This document shows positions 8,702 through 16,573 of a stretch of 64,000 nucleotides of DNA, piece after piece. The stretch is from JBEIFW01 sp046081125 (GTDB lineage Bacteria; Actinomycetota; Acidimicrobiia; Acidimicrobiales; Ilumatobacteraceae): contig JBJTVH010000061.1 in NCBI GenBank assembly GCA_046081125.1, forward strand, positions 1 to 64,000. Reading direction: 5' to 3'. Under the pieces are notes generated by a model. The model was not told the origin of the DNA, did no database searches, and saw nothing but the letters and a program-made list of their open reading frames with translations. A program made the translations under genes and the position numbers. Each line of letters starts with the position of its first letter. Within the stretch, counting starts at the first letter, position 1.

Positions 8702-9622
8702 TCAGGCCGCTGCGGGTCGGAGGTGGCGGGCGAGGTCGGCGACGACGGACGCCCAGTCGTCGAACACCTCGTCCGACGTGAACTCGACCCACCGCAACCC
8801 GACGGCGACCAGTTCCCGGTGCCGTTGCGCATCGGCGCGTCGGTCTTCGCGGGTCGAGTGGGTGCGATGCCCGCTGACCTCCACGACGAGGCCCTGTTCC
8901 GGATAGAGGAAGTCGAGCCGGCGCAATCGACCCGCTGGCGTTCGAACGGCCACCTGGCTGAGCGGAATCGGCAGGCCTGCGCGCCGGAGTCGACGGCAGA
9001 AGACCCGCTCGAGATGGCTGTGCAACTCCCCGGGTCGGCCGTCGAGCACGCGCCGGAGACGGCGAACTCCCCGCCGGCCCCGTGTGCCGAGGCGGTCGAG
9101 TTGGCGGGCCAGGGCGAGCGGGCTGGTGTGCCCGTCGCGCAGGGCCGAATCGAGCGCGGCAGCCAAGCGGTCGTTGGACACCCGAGGGTCGGCGGCGAGG
9201 TCGAGGATGGTTCGGGTGGCCGTGGTCGTGGCCAGGCTGCGCCGGCGGGTCCGGTCGACTGGTTCGAGGTGACGGGACCGGTGGACCATCGCATCGGGCC
9301 GCCGGCGTGCTCCCTTGCCGAAGGGAACGACGATCTCGACCACATCGGGCTCGCCGAATCCATCGAATCCGAACAGGTGGGCGGCGGACCGGCCGGCGAG
9401 GAGGGCGTGTGGACCGGCGTGGACGAGTGCGATCCAGGCTCGCCGTTCGAAGCTGGCGGGCTGGCCGGCCACCAGGAGCGGCCCGCGCGGTGGTGCGGCG
9501 ATGAGCCAACCCTGCTGACGTGCGGTTCGGAGCTGATGGCGGCTCAGCCGCGTCTGGCGTCGACCAAGGACGCCGTGTTGACGGCGGGCCGTGGCCGCGT
9601 CTCGAGGTGAAAGCGAGGGCAT
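8702..9622 (-). CDS. DUF559 nuclease-like protein with AbiEi-like N-terminus
   Basis: A 306-residue protein. The N-terminal 80 residues (basic helix-turn-helix region with LSRHQLRTARQQGWL) resemble the AbiEi-type antitoxin/regulator domain. The C-terminal 100 residues match DUF559, a Vsr/PD-(D/E)XK-like endonuclease fold, with RRLDFLYPEQGLVVEVSGH giving the D and E-x-V acidic positions, then R-E-D-R-R-A-D-A-Q-R and a final WVEFTSDEV. No toxin partner lies next to it. The ATG at 9622 has GGGAG five bases upstream. It is flanked on both sides by matching hairpins, suggesting a REP-like mobile unit; biochemical function is unknown. Confidence 0.78.
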   Translation of the reverse strand: MPSLSPRDAATARRQHGVLGRRQTRLSRHQLRTARQQGWLIAAPPRGPLLVAGQPASFERRAWIALVHAGPHALLAGRSAAHLFGFDGFGEPDVVEIVVPFGKGARRRPDAMVHRSRHLEPVDRTRRRSLATTTATRTILDLAADPRVSNDRLAAALDSALRDGHTSPLALARQLDRLGTRGRRGVRRLRRVLDGRPGELHSHLERVFCRRLRRAGLPIPLSQVAVRTPAGRLRRLDFLYPEQGLVVEVSGHRTHSTREDRRADAQRHRELVAVGLRWVEFTSDEVFDDWASVVADLARHLRPAAA

Positions 9623-9690
9623 GTCGTCTCCCGGACGGTTCGGAGACGCACGGCGACCGTACCTTCGGGCTGTTGCGTGGTCGCCGAGGG

Positions 9691-9741
9691 CGTTCTGTGC
9701 GCAGTGACGCCGCCGCAGGCGGCCGTCCTGCGCACAGAACG
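9691..9741. repeat. Hairpin repeat, copy R (5' of DUF559 gene)
   Basis: A 14-base perfect stem (cgttctgtgcgcag with ctgcgcacagaacg) continues through gccgcc/ggcggc to a three-base loop, giving about 24 pairs with single bulges. It sits 68 bases upstream of the DUF559 start and 104 bases beyond the end of the AtuA gene. Its arms match the copy at 8642-8691 in inverted orientation. Confidence 0.75.
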
Positions 9742-9752
9742 AGCGGGGGCGG

Positions 9753-9846
9753 TGCAGGGGTGGCGCGGCGGGGGGGCGGTGCAGCGGGGGGCGGTGCAGC
9801 GGGGGGCGGTGCGGCGGGGGGGCGGTCCAGCGGGGGCGGTTGCGGT
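9753..9846. repeat. G-rich imperfect tandem repeat
   Basis: Five to six imperfect copies of a 15-16 base unit built on gcggtgcagcggggg. The G tracts of five to seven bases on the plus strand could fold as G-quadruplexes. The array ends at the AtuA stop codon. Function unknown. Confidence 0.7.
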
Positions 9847-11606
9847 CAGCCCAGCAGGGAGGCTGGGATGTCGACGACCCGGGATCGCAGGTACTCCCCG
9901 AGGCCCTTGGCCTGACGGTCCTGGCGGGTGGCCGCAGCGACGCCGTCTTCGAGCAGACCGTGGAACACGATGTTGAGCGACCACAGGTTCGGGAACTCGT
10001 AGCGGTCGATCCGGTGGGCGGCGGCCTCGGGATAGAGCTCGCGGATCTTGTCAGCGGTGAGGAACGACGCGAGCCAGGCGTAGGCCGCCGCCGACCGGGC
10101 GAACAACCCGGCGTTGGCGTTGCCGCCCTTGTCCCCGCTGCGGGCGCCGATGATCCGCCCGAGGGGCGCCCGCACCGTCGGGCCGTCCGGCACGGCCGGC
10201 AGGTTCACCGCCGTGGGCTCGACCGCTGCGCCGGGCAGGCCCCCCGGTGTCGAGTCGACCACGGTGCGGTCCCCGCCGACGACCACCTCGTGGTGGACGA
10301 GATCGCCGGGCACGAGCGTTGGCCAGTACACGCCGTAGGCCTCGGCCTCGCGCGGGCCGCCCGAGCCGAAGTACCCCGGGTACGACGCCAGGCCCAGTTC
10401 CACGGCCGGCGAGGCGAACGCCCGGCCGACCTTTCGCGCGTCGTCGTCCTTCACCGTGATGGTGAGGCTCGCGACGGCCTCCTCGTTGGTGTCCGGGTCG
10501 GTCTTGTCGAGCCGCCAGAACTGGCGGGTGACCTCCCGGAACGCGTCCTTGCCGCCGGGCAGGTGGGCCCACAGCTGCGCTTCGACGAGGGCGGCTTTGG
10601 CCTCGATGTCCAACCCGGTCAACAGGAAGTTCATCGAGTTGCGGTAGCCGCCCTCGTAGTTGATGCAGACCTTGAGCGTCTCGGGCGCGGGCTCGCCCCG
10701 CACGTCGGAGATCCGGACCCGGTCCGGGCCCTCCTGGGCGAGGCGGATCGTGTCGAACCGGGCGACGACGTCGGGGTTGAAGTACCGCGGGCCGCCGATC
10801 TCGTAGAGGAGCTGCGCCGTGACGGTGCCGACGGTGACGGCACCGTCGGTGCCCTCGTGCTTGGTGATCACCGAGGAACCGTCGGGGTAGATCTCCGCGA
10901 TCGGGAACCCGGGGTGGATCATCCGGGGGATCTCGGTGAAGAAGCTGTAGTTGCCACCGGTGCACTGGCATCCGCACTCGATGACGTGCCCGGCCACGCA
11001 GGCGCCGGCGAGCGCGTCCCAGTCGGTGCGGGTCCAGCCGAACTTCCACGCGGCCGGCGCCATCACGACGGCGGCGTCGGTGGTACGCCCGGTGATGACG
11101 ATGTCGGCGCCCCGGTTGAGGGCCTCGACGGCGCCCCAGCAGCCGAGGTAGGCGTTGGCGGTCATCGCCTTGCGGGCGCCGTAGGGCGCGCCGGTGTCGA
11201 GGTTGGCGAGGTCGTGTCCCGCGGCCTGCAGGTCGCCGAGGCGGTCGAGCAGGTCGTCGCCAGCCACGTAGGCGATCGTCGGGTTCAGGCCGAGCTTGCT
11301 GGCCACGGTGTGCACCGCCTCGGCGCAGCCGGCCGGGTTGAGCCCGCCGGCGTTGGTGACGACCTTGATCCCCTTGTCGAGGCAGGTCCCCATCACCTGC
11401 TCCATCTGGGTGACGAAGGTGCGGGCGTAGCCGGTGTTCACGTCCTTGGCCCGGTTCTTGGCCAGGATCAACATGGTCAGCTCGGCCAGCCAGTCGCCGG
11501 TGAGGGCGTCGATCGGGCCGCCCTCGACCATCTCGCGGGCGGCGGCGACCCGGTCGCCGTAGAACCCGGAGCAGTTCGCGATCCGGATCGGGGTGTTCGC
11601 AGTCAT
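9846..11606 (-). CDS. AtuA-family acyclic terpene utilization protein
   Basis: A 586-residue DUF1446/AtuA-family protein. The N-terminus IRIANCSGFYGDR and the internal GRTTDAAVVMAPAAWKFGW are characteristic. A small C-terminal domain begins at ARSGDKGGNANAGLF. In Pseudomonas AtuA is required for growth on citronellol and geraniol, but its reaction is not established. Here the gene overlaps the stop of the biotin carboxylase gene by one base (TGATG) and is third in an operon with both carboxylase subunits. That supports a role in branched-chain acyl-CoA carboxylation and degradation. Confidence 0.88.
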   Translation of the reverse strand: MTANTPIRIANCSGFYGDRVAAAREMVEGGPIDALTGDWLAELTMLILAKNRAKDVNTGYARTFVTQMEQVMGTCLDKGIKVVTNAGGLNPAGCAEAVHTVASKLGLNPTIAYVAGDDLLDRLGDLQAAGHDLANLDTGAPYGARKAMTANAYLGCWGAVEALNRGADIVITGRTTDAAVVMAPAAWKFGWTRTDWDALAGACVAGHVIECGCQCTGGNYSFFTEIPRMIHPGFPIAEIYPDGSSVITKHEGTDGAVTVGTVTAQLLYEIGGPRYFNPDVVARFDTIRLAQEGPDRVRISDVRGEPAPETLKVCINYEGGYRNSMNFLLTGLDIEAKAALVEAQLWAHLPGGKDAFREVTRQFWRLDKTDPDTNEEAVASLTITVKDDDARKVGRAFASPAVELGLASYPGYFGSGGPREAEAYGVYWPTLVPGDLVHHEVVVGGDRTVVDSTPGGLPGAAVEPTAVNLPAVPDGPTVRAPLGRIIGARSGDKGGNANAGLFARSAAAYAWLASFLTADKIRELYPEAAAHRIDRYEFPNLWSLNIVFHGLLEDGVAAATRQDRQAKGLGEYLRSRVVDIPASLLG

Positions 11607-13576
11607 CAGCCGGCCTCCTCCACGTGCAGCAGGGCGGCGCCCCGCTCGAGCTGGTCGCCTGGGGCGACCGACACCGCGGTCACCGTCCCGTCGGTCGGGG
11701 CGGTGATGCGGTGTTCCATCTTCATGGCTTCCAGGATCAGCAGCACCTGACCGGCGCTGACCGTGTCGCCGACGGCGACGCGCACGTCGAGCACCTTGCC
11801 CGGCATCGGTGCGGTCAGGCCACCGGTCGGGGCGTCGCTGCCGGGCACCGTGAACCGGGGGAGCACGACGACGTCGAGGTCGACCGCGCCGTCGTGGACG
11901 TAGAGCCGGTCGCCGGCGGCCGGCCCGGCGCTGCCGGCCCGGGTGACCTGCAGCCGGACCCGGCGGTCGCCGACGGTGGCGTCGATCCCGGCCGGGGACC
12001 ACTGGTGGATCGTGGCGGTCGTGCCGTCCCCGAGGCGGAACCGGCCGTCGCGCCGGATCCGGTACCGCACCTCGATCCGTTCGCCACCGAGGTCGAGCGC
12101 GACGCGTTCGTCGGGCATCCGGGCGTTGCGCCAGCCCGACGGCAGGTACTCGAGCACCCGGGCCGAGGCCCGGTTCGTGCCCTGGACCCACAGCGCCACG
12201 GCGGCGGCGACCCGGGCAAGGCGTTCCGGCGCCGGCTCGACCGCGCGCGCCGGTGCGTGCTCGTCGATGAACGCCGTCGTGGTGTCGCCGGCGAGGTAGG
12301 CGTCGTGTCGCAGCGTCGCCACGAGGAAGTCCCGGTTGGTGATCACGCCGCCGAGGTGGGTGCGCTCGAGCGCGAGCGCCAGGCGCAACGCCGCCTCGGT
12401 GCGGGTGGGGGCGTGGGCGATCACCTTGGCCAGCATCGGGTCGAACGAGGTGCCGACCACCGAGCCCTGGTGCACACCGGCGTCCCAACGCACCGCCGGC
12501 TCGGCCGCAGGAGCGAATGCCGTCAGCGTGCCGGTGGCGGGGAGGAACCCGTTGGCCGGATCCTCGGCGTACAGGCGCACCTCGACGGCGTGGCCGGTGA
12601 GGGTCACGTCGTCCTGGCCGTAGCCGAGCGGGGCGCCCGCTGCGATCCGCAGCTGCTCGCGCACCAAGTCGAGCCCGGTGACCGCCTCGGTTACGGGGTG
12701 CTCGACCTGGAGCCGGGTGTTGACCTCGAGGAAGTAGAAGGGACGCCGGCCGTCGGGACCGGGCGCGTCGTCGACGAGGAACTCGACTGTGCCGGCCGAG
12801 ACGTAGCCGAGGCGGCGCGCCAGCGCGAGCGCGGCCTCACCCATCGCGGCCCGCATCGCGGGGTCGACCACGGGCGACGGCGCCTCCTCGACGACTTTCT
12901 GGTGGCGCCGTTGGATCGAGCACTCGCGCTCGCCGAGGTGCACGAGGTTGCCGTGGGTGTCGCCGAGGATCTGGATCTCGATGTGGCGGGCCCGGGGCAC
13001 GTAGCGCTCGAGGAACACCGTCGCATCGCCGAAGCCGCCGAGGGCCTCGCGCTGCGCGGCCTCGACCGACTCGAGCAGGTCGTCGGGGGTGCCGACGATC
13101 CGCATGCCCTTGCCGCCGCCGCCGGCGGCCGCCTTGACCAGCAGCGGGTAGCCGACCTCGGCCGCGCCGTCGACCCCTTCGGCCGCCGGGAGCGTCGGCA
13201 CGCCGGCCTCGACGGCGAGGCGCTTGGCGGCGAGCTTGTCCCCCATGGCGGCGATGGCCTCCGGGCCGGGACCGACCCACACGAGCCCGGCGTCGATCAC
13301 GGCCCGGGCGAACCCGGTGTTCTCGGACAGGAAGCCGTAGCCGGGGTGCACGGCGTCGGCGCCGGTGGCCAGCGCCGCGGCGACGATGCCGGCCGGGTCG
13401 AGGTAGGTGCCCGAGGCGAGCCGCACGGCGTCGTCGGCCTCGGACACGAACGGGGCGTCGGCATCGGCGTCGACGTAGACGGCGACCACCCGCATCCCCA
13501 TGGCCCGGGCGGTGCGGGTGATGCGGCGGGCGATCTCGCCCCGGTTGGCGATCAGCAGGGTTCGCATCGTGCTCAC
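11606..13576 (-). CDS. acyl-CoA carboxylase alpha subunit (biotin carboxylase + BCCP)
   Basis: A 656-residue fusion. The biotin carboxylase part has LLIANRGEIARRI, the ATP-grasp loop KAAAGGGGKGMRI, ERECSIQRRHQKVVEEAPSP and FLEVNTRLQVEHPVTE. A linker domain follows, and the C-terminal biotinyl domain has EAMKMEH, whose lysine carries biotin. The GTG at 13576 overlaps the beta-subunit stop as GTGA; the ATG at 13567 is an alternative start. It supplies carboxybiotin to the beta subunit at 13573. The AtuA gene next door suggests geranyl-CoA, 3-methylcrotonyl-CoA or a similar branched acyl-CoA, not decided by sequence. Confidence 0.92.
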   Translation of the reverse strand: MSTMRTLLIANRGEIARRITRTARAMGMRVVAVYVDADADAPFVSEADDAVRLASGTYLDPAGIVAAALATGADAVHPGYGFLSENTGFARAVIDAGLVWVGPGPEAIAAMGDKLAAKRLAVEAGVPTLPAAEGVDGAAEVGYPLLVKAAAGGGGKGMRIVGTPDDLLESVEAAQREALGGFGDATVFLERYVPRARHIEIQILGDTHGNLVHLGERECSIQRRHQKVVEEAPSPVVDPAMRAAMGEAALALARRLGYVSAGTVEFLVDDAPGPDGRRPFYFLEVNTRLQVEHPVTEAVTGLDLVREQLRIAAGAPLGYGQDDVTLTGHAVEVRLYAEDPANGFLPATGTLTAFAPAAEPAVRWDAGVHQGSVVGTSFDPMLAKVIAHAPTRTEAALRLALALERTHLGGVITNRDFLVATLRHDAYLAGDTTTAFIDEHAPARAVEPAPERLARVAAAVALWVQGTNRASARVLEYLPSGWRNARMPDERVALDLGGERIEVRYRIRRDGRFRLGDGTTATIHQWSPAGIDATVGDRRVRLQVTRAGSAGPAAGDRLYVHDGAVDLDVVVLPRFTVPGSDAPTGGLTAPMPGKVLDVRVAVGDTVSAGQVLLILEAMKMEHRITAPTDGTVTAVSVAPGDQLERGAALLHVEEAG

Positions 13577-15225
13577 AGCCGGAACACCCCGTAGCCCTCG
13601 GCGCCCTCGACGGGGCGGTTGCGTACGACCGACAGACAGAACCCGAGCACCGTGCGGGTGTCGCGGGGATCGATGATCCCGTCGTCGCTGATGGCCCCGG
13701 TGGCCTGCAAGGCCAGCGACTCGGCGTCGTGGCCGGCCTCGACTCGTTCCCGGATCACGCGGTCGGCCTCCTCGTCGAACGGTTGACCGGCGCGGGCGGC
13801 CTGGCCCCGCCGGACGATGGACATGACCCCCGCGATCTGGGCGCCGCCCATGACGGCGATCTTCGAGGTGGGCCAGATGAACGTGAACCGGTTCCCGAAG
13901 GCCCGGCCCGACATGCCGTAGGTGCCGGCGCCATAGCTCGAGCCGAGGATCACCGTGAGGTGGGGGACCGTCGAGTTCGACACGGCGTTGATGAGCATGC
14001 TGCCCCGCTTCACCATGCCCGCCCGTTCGTAGTCCTTGCCGACCATGAACCCGGTGATGTTCTGCAGGAACACGAGCGGGATGTCCTGCTGGTTGCACAG
14101 CTGGATGAAGTGGGCGCCCTTCTCCGAGGACTCGGGGAACAGCGCCCCGTTGTTACCGAGGATCCCGACCGGATGACCGTGGATCGACGCCCACCCGCAC
14201 ACGAGCGTCGGTCCGTAGAGCGCCTTGAACTCCTCGAACCGGGACCCGTCGACCACGCGGGCGATCACGTCGCGCACGTCGATCGGCTGGCGCAGGTCGC
14301 GTCCGATCACCCCGAGCAACTCCTCGGGGTCGTGGATCGGAGCGTCGCCGGTGCCGCACGGCGCGAACGGCGGCTTGCGCCAGTTGAGGTGCGACATCAC
14401 CTCACGGGCCAGGCGCAGCGCATCGCGCTCGTCGACGGCGAGGTACTCGGCGAGGCCGGACACCTCCGAGTGCATCCGGGCGCCGCCCAGGGTCTCGTCG
14501 TCGGAATCCTCCCCGGTGGCCATCTTCACCAGTGGGGGCCCGGCGAGGAACACCTTCGAGCCGCCGTCGATGAACACGTTGTAATCGGACAGGCCGGGCT
14601 GGTACGCGCCGCCGGCGGTCGAGGAGCCGAACGTGACGCACACCGTCGGGATACCGAGCTTGGAGAGCTCGATCAGGTCGTAGAAGAACCGCCCGGACTC
14701 GGCGAAGTGCTCGACCTTGGCGCCCTTGGGTCCGTCGGCCTCGTCACCGCCGCGGCGCAGGTCGGCGCCGGCGGACTCGACGAACGACACGTACGGAATG
14801 CGGTTCTCGCGGGCGATCTGCATGGCCCGCTGCCATTTCTTGCCGACGTAGGGGGTGAGGGCACCGGCGAGCACGCTCGGGTCGTTGGCGAACACCACGC
14901 ACTCGACCCCGGCAACGACGCCGATGCCGATGACGGCGCCGCCACCGATCGTGTAGTCGCTGTCGTACCCGGCGAGCGCACTCAACTCGATCCACGGGGA
15001 GTCGGGATCGAGGAACAGCGCCAGTCGCTCCCGCACGGGCAGCTTGCCCCGTTCGGCCAGCCGGGCGTGGGAGCGGGGGCCGCCGCCGGCGGCGGCTTCG
15101 TCGAGGAGTCGGTCGATCTCGTCGAGGGCCTCGGTCATCTCCGCCTGGTTCTGGCGGAACTGTTCGGACCGGGAATCGAGTCGGGATCGGATCGGTGGGG
15201 CGAGCAGTCCGGGCGCGTGGAGCAC
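13573..15225 (-). CDS. acyl-CoA carboxylase beta subunit (carboxyltransferase)
   Basis: A 550-residue carboxyltransferase with N- and C-crotonase-like domains. Markers are GGGAVIGIGVVAG, the acyl-CoA region TFGSSTAGGAYQPG and, in the second half, LQNITGFMVGKDYERAG and GSSYGAGTYGMSGRAF, which are typical of the 3-methylcrotonyl/geranyl-CoA carboxylase branch (MccB/AtuC). The GTG start is preceded by TAACGT six bases upstream, a leaderless arrangement. It is the first gene of the operon with the alpha subunit and AtuA. Confidence 0.92.
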   Translation of the reverse strand: MLHAPGLLAPPIRSRLDSRSEQFRQNQAEMTEALDEIDRLLDEAAAGGGPRSHARLAERGKLPVRERLALFLDPDSPWIELSALAGYDSDYTIGGGAVIGIGVVAGVECVVFANDPSVLAGALTPYVGKKWQRAMQIARENRIPYVSFVESAGADLRRGGDEADGPKGAKVEHFAESGRFFYDLIELSKLGIPTVCVTFGSSTAGGAYQPGLSDYNVFIDGGSKVFLAGPPLVKMATGEDSDDETLGGARMHSEVSGLAEYLAVDERDALRLAREVMSHLNWRKPPFAPCGTGDAPIHDPEELLGVIGRDLRQPIDVRDVIARVVDGSRFEEFKALYGPTLVCGWASIHGHPVGILGNNGALFPESSEKGAHFIQLCNQQDIPLVFLQNITGFMVGKDYERAGMVKRGSMLINAVSNSTVPHLTVILGSSYGAGTYGMSGRAFGNRFTFIWPTSKIAVMGGAQIAGVMSIVRRGQAARAGQPFDEEADRVIRERVEAGHDAESLALQATGAISDDGIIDPRDTRTVLGFCLSVVRNRPVEGAEGYGVFRL

Positions 15226-15231
15226 ACCGGC

Positions 15232-15237
15232 ACGTTA
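15232..15237 (-). promoter_or_regulatory. -10 element of a leaderless promoter
   Basis: Minus-strand TAACGT, six-base spacer, then GTG at 15225. It would drive the carboxylase-AtuA operon. Confidence 0.45.
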
Positions 15238-15277
15238 GGCAGGTGGTGTCCGAGGTCACCAACGGCGCGGCCCGCGC

Positions 15278-16180
15278 TCAGCCGGCGAGCGGCAACAGGA
15301 GTTCCGTCACGATCTTCGGCGGGCATTCGGGGTCGTCGCCGCACGGGTTCGGGGTATCGATCACCAGCCGGATCGGACCCGGCCCGATGTCCAGGGAAAT
15401 GGTCGCCGAGAACGGCGCCCACGTGCCCCATGCGCCGGTGCGGATCCCGAACAGGAACGCCACCTGGGTGCTGCCGCGATAGACCGCGATCGCGAACTCC
15501 CCTTCGTAGACGTCACCTTCACCGGTGACGACGAACGGGCTGCGGACCGTGCTGCCCGGACGGGGCTGGTCGACCAGGATCCCGCCGGAGATCTGGTTCG
15601 GTACCGACGCCCGGGTGAGCGGCCCCTCGATGATGAGGCCTTCGCCGCCCAGGACGCCCATCGGGATGCCGTCGAGCCGGAGCACCACGCGCTCGACGTT
15701 GGCGAACTGGGTGGCGGTGAACAGCACTTGGGCCAGCCGGACCGACATCGACAGCGATCCGCCGCCCGATCCGAACGGCCCGGTCAGATCGATGGTGGCG
15801 GTGCCGTCGGCGAGGGCGACGTCGCGCAGGCGGGTGCCGGCCGGGACCGCCGTGGTCAGCCCTTCGGCCCGGTCGGTCGCCGTCACCCCGTCGAACAGGG
15901 CGTCGAGCGCGCCACGCAGGATGGCGGGGGCGGCGACCCTGCGGTGGGCGATCGTGAGCCGCTGCCCCCGCACGAGGTACACCTTCACGTCGACGAGGCG
16001 AGGCGCCGCCGTCGTGGGCGGCTCGGTGGTCGTCGCGGGCGGCTCGGTGGTCGTCGCAGTCGTCGCGGTCGTCGTCACGACAGAGCCCACCGACGTCGTG
16101 GACGCCGGTTCGTCGCTGGCGCCGCAGCCCGCTGCGATCAAGGCGAGGGTGATGACGGACGCTCGGATTCCTCGGTGCAT
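15278..16180 (-). CDS. GerMN domain lipoprotein with Gmad2 domain
   Basis: A 300-residue lipoprotein. The signal ends in lipobox IAAGC, followed by a Thr/Pro-rich spacer of about 40 residues. The GerMN domain (about 65-185) contains VKVYLVRGQRLTIAHR and AILRGALDALFDG. The C-terminal Gmad2 immunoglobulin-like domain (about 195-295) has ILVDQPRPGSTVRSPFVVTGEGDVYEGEFAIAV. GerMN was named from Bacillus GerM but is widespread in non-spore-forming actinobacteria (LpqB-like envelope proteins). Probable envelope role. GGGAGG lies five bases before the ATG. Confidence 0.85.
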   Translation of the reverse strand: MHRGIRASVITLALIAAGCGASDEPASTTSVGSVVTTTATTATTTEPPATTTEPPTTAAPRLVDVKVYLVRGQRLTIAHRRVAAPAILRGALDALFDGVTATDRAEGLTTAVPAGTRLRDVALADGTATIDLTGPFGSGGGSLSMSVRLAQVLFTATQFANVERVVLRLDGIPMGVLGGEGLIIEGPLTRASVPNQISGGILVDQPRPGSTVRSPFVVTGEGDVYEGEFAIAVYRGSTQVAFLFGIRTGAWGTWAPFSATISLDIGPGPIRLVIDTPNPCGDDPECPPKIVTELLLPLAG

Positions 16181-16267
16181 GGGGCCTCCCGCAGGACGGC
16201 CCCTACCCTGCTCGACCGACGGACGTCGTCACAGGGCTCAACGTCCCGTCGTTCCCCGGCCCAACGG

Positions 16268-16492
16268 CTACTTGAAGCGGAAGGTGATCCGTGCCTTCGA
16301 CAGGTCGTAGGGAGACAACTCGACCTGGACGCGATCGCCGGGGAGTACGCGGATGCGGTTCTTGCGCATCTTCCCGCTGAGGTGCCCGAGGACCGAGTGC
16401 CCGTTGTCGAGCTTGATGCGGAAGTGCCCGCCCTTGAGGGCCTCCTCGGTAACCCCCTCGAGGATGATCGCGTCGTCCTTCGGCTTCGGCAC
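16268..16492 (-). CDS. infA: translation initiation factor IF-1
   Basis: A 74-residue S1/OB-fold protein almost full length to IF-1: starts PKPKDDAI, then GHFRIKLDNGH, LSGKMRKNRIRVLPGDRV and ends SPYDLSKARITFRFK. IF-1 binds the 30S A site during initiation. The start is GTG at 16492, with GGAG five bases upstream; longer frames to 16555 lack similarity. It stands alone between a GerMN lipoprotein and an MFS exporter. In most actinobacteria infA lies with rpmJ, rpsM and rpsK, so this may be a relocated or second copy. GGHFRIKLDNGHSVLGH departs from usual actinobacterial IF-1. Confidence 0.92.
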   Translation of the reverse strand: MPKPKDDAIILEGVTEEALKGGHFRIKLDNGHSVLGHLSGKMRKNRIRVLPGDRVQVELSPYDLSKARITFRFK

Positions 16493-16573
16493 ACCTGCTC
16501 CTTGCTCGGCGACCACCACCCCTTGGCGGTTGCTCGGCGACAGGCTACCGGCCACCAGCCGGGGCGAACCGGA

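Noticed and set aside
8702..9622. Complete AbiE toxin-antitoxin system
   Set aside because: Only an AbiEi-like N-terminal domain is present and no AbiEii nucleotidyltransferase gene is adjacent.
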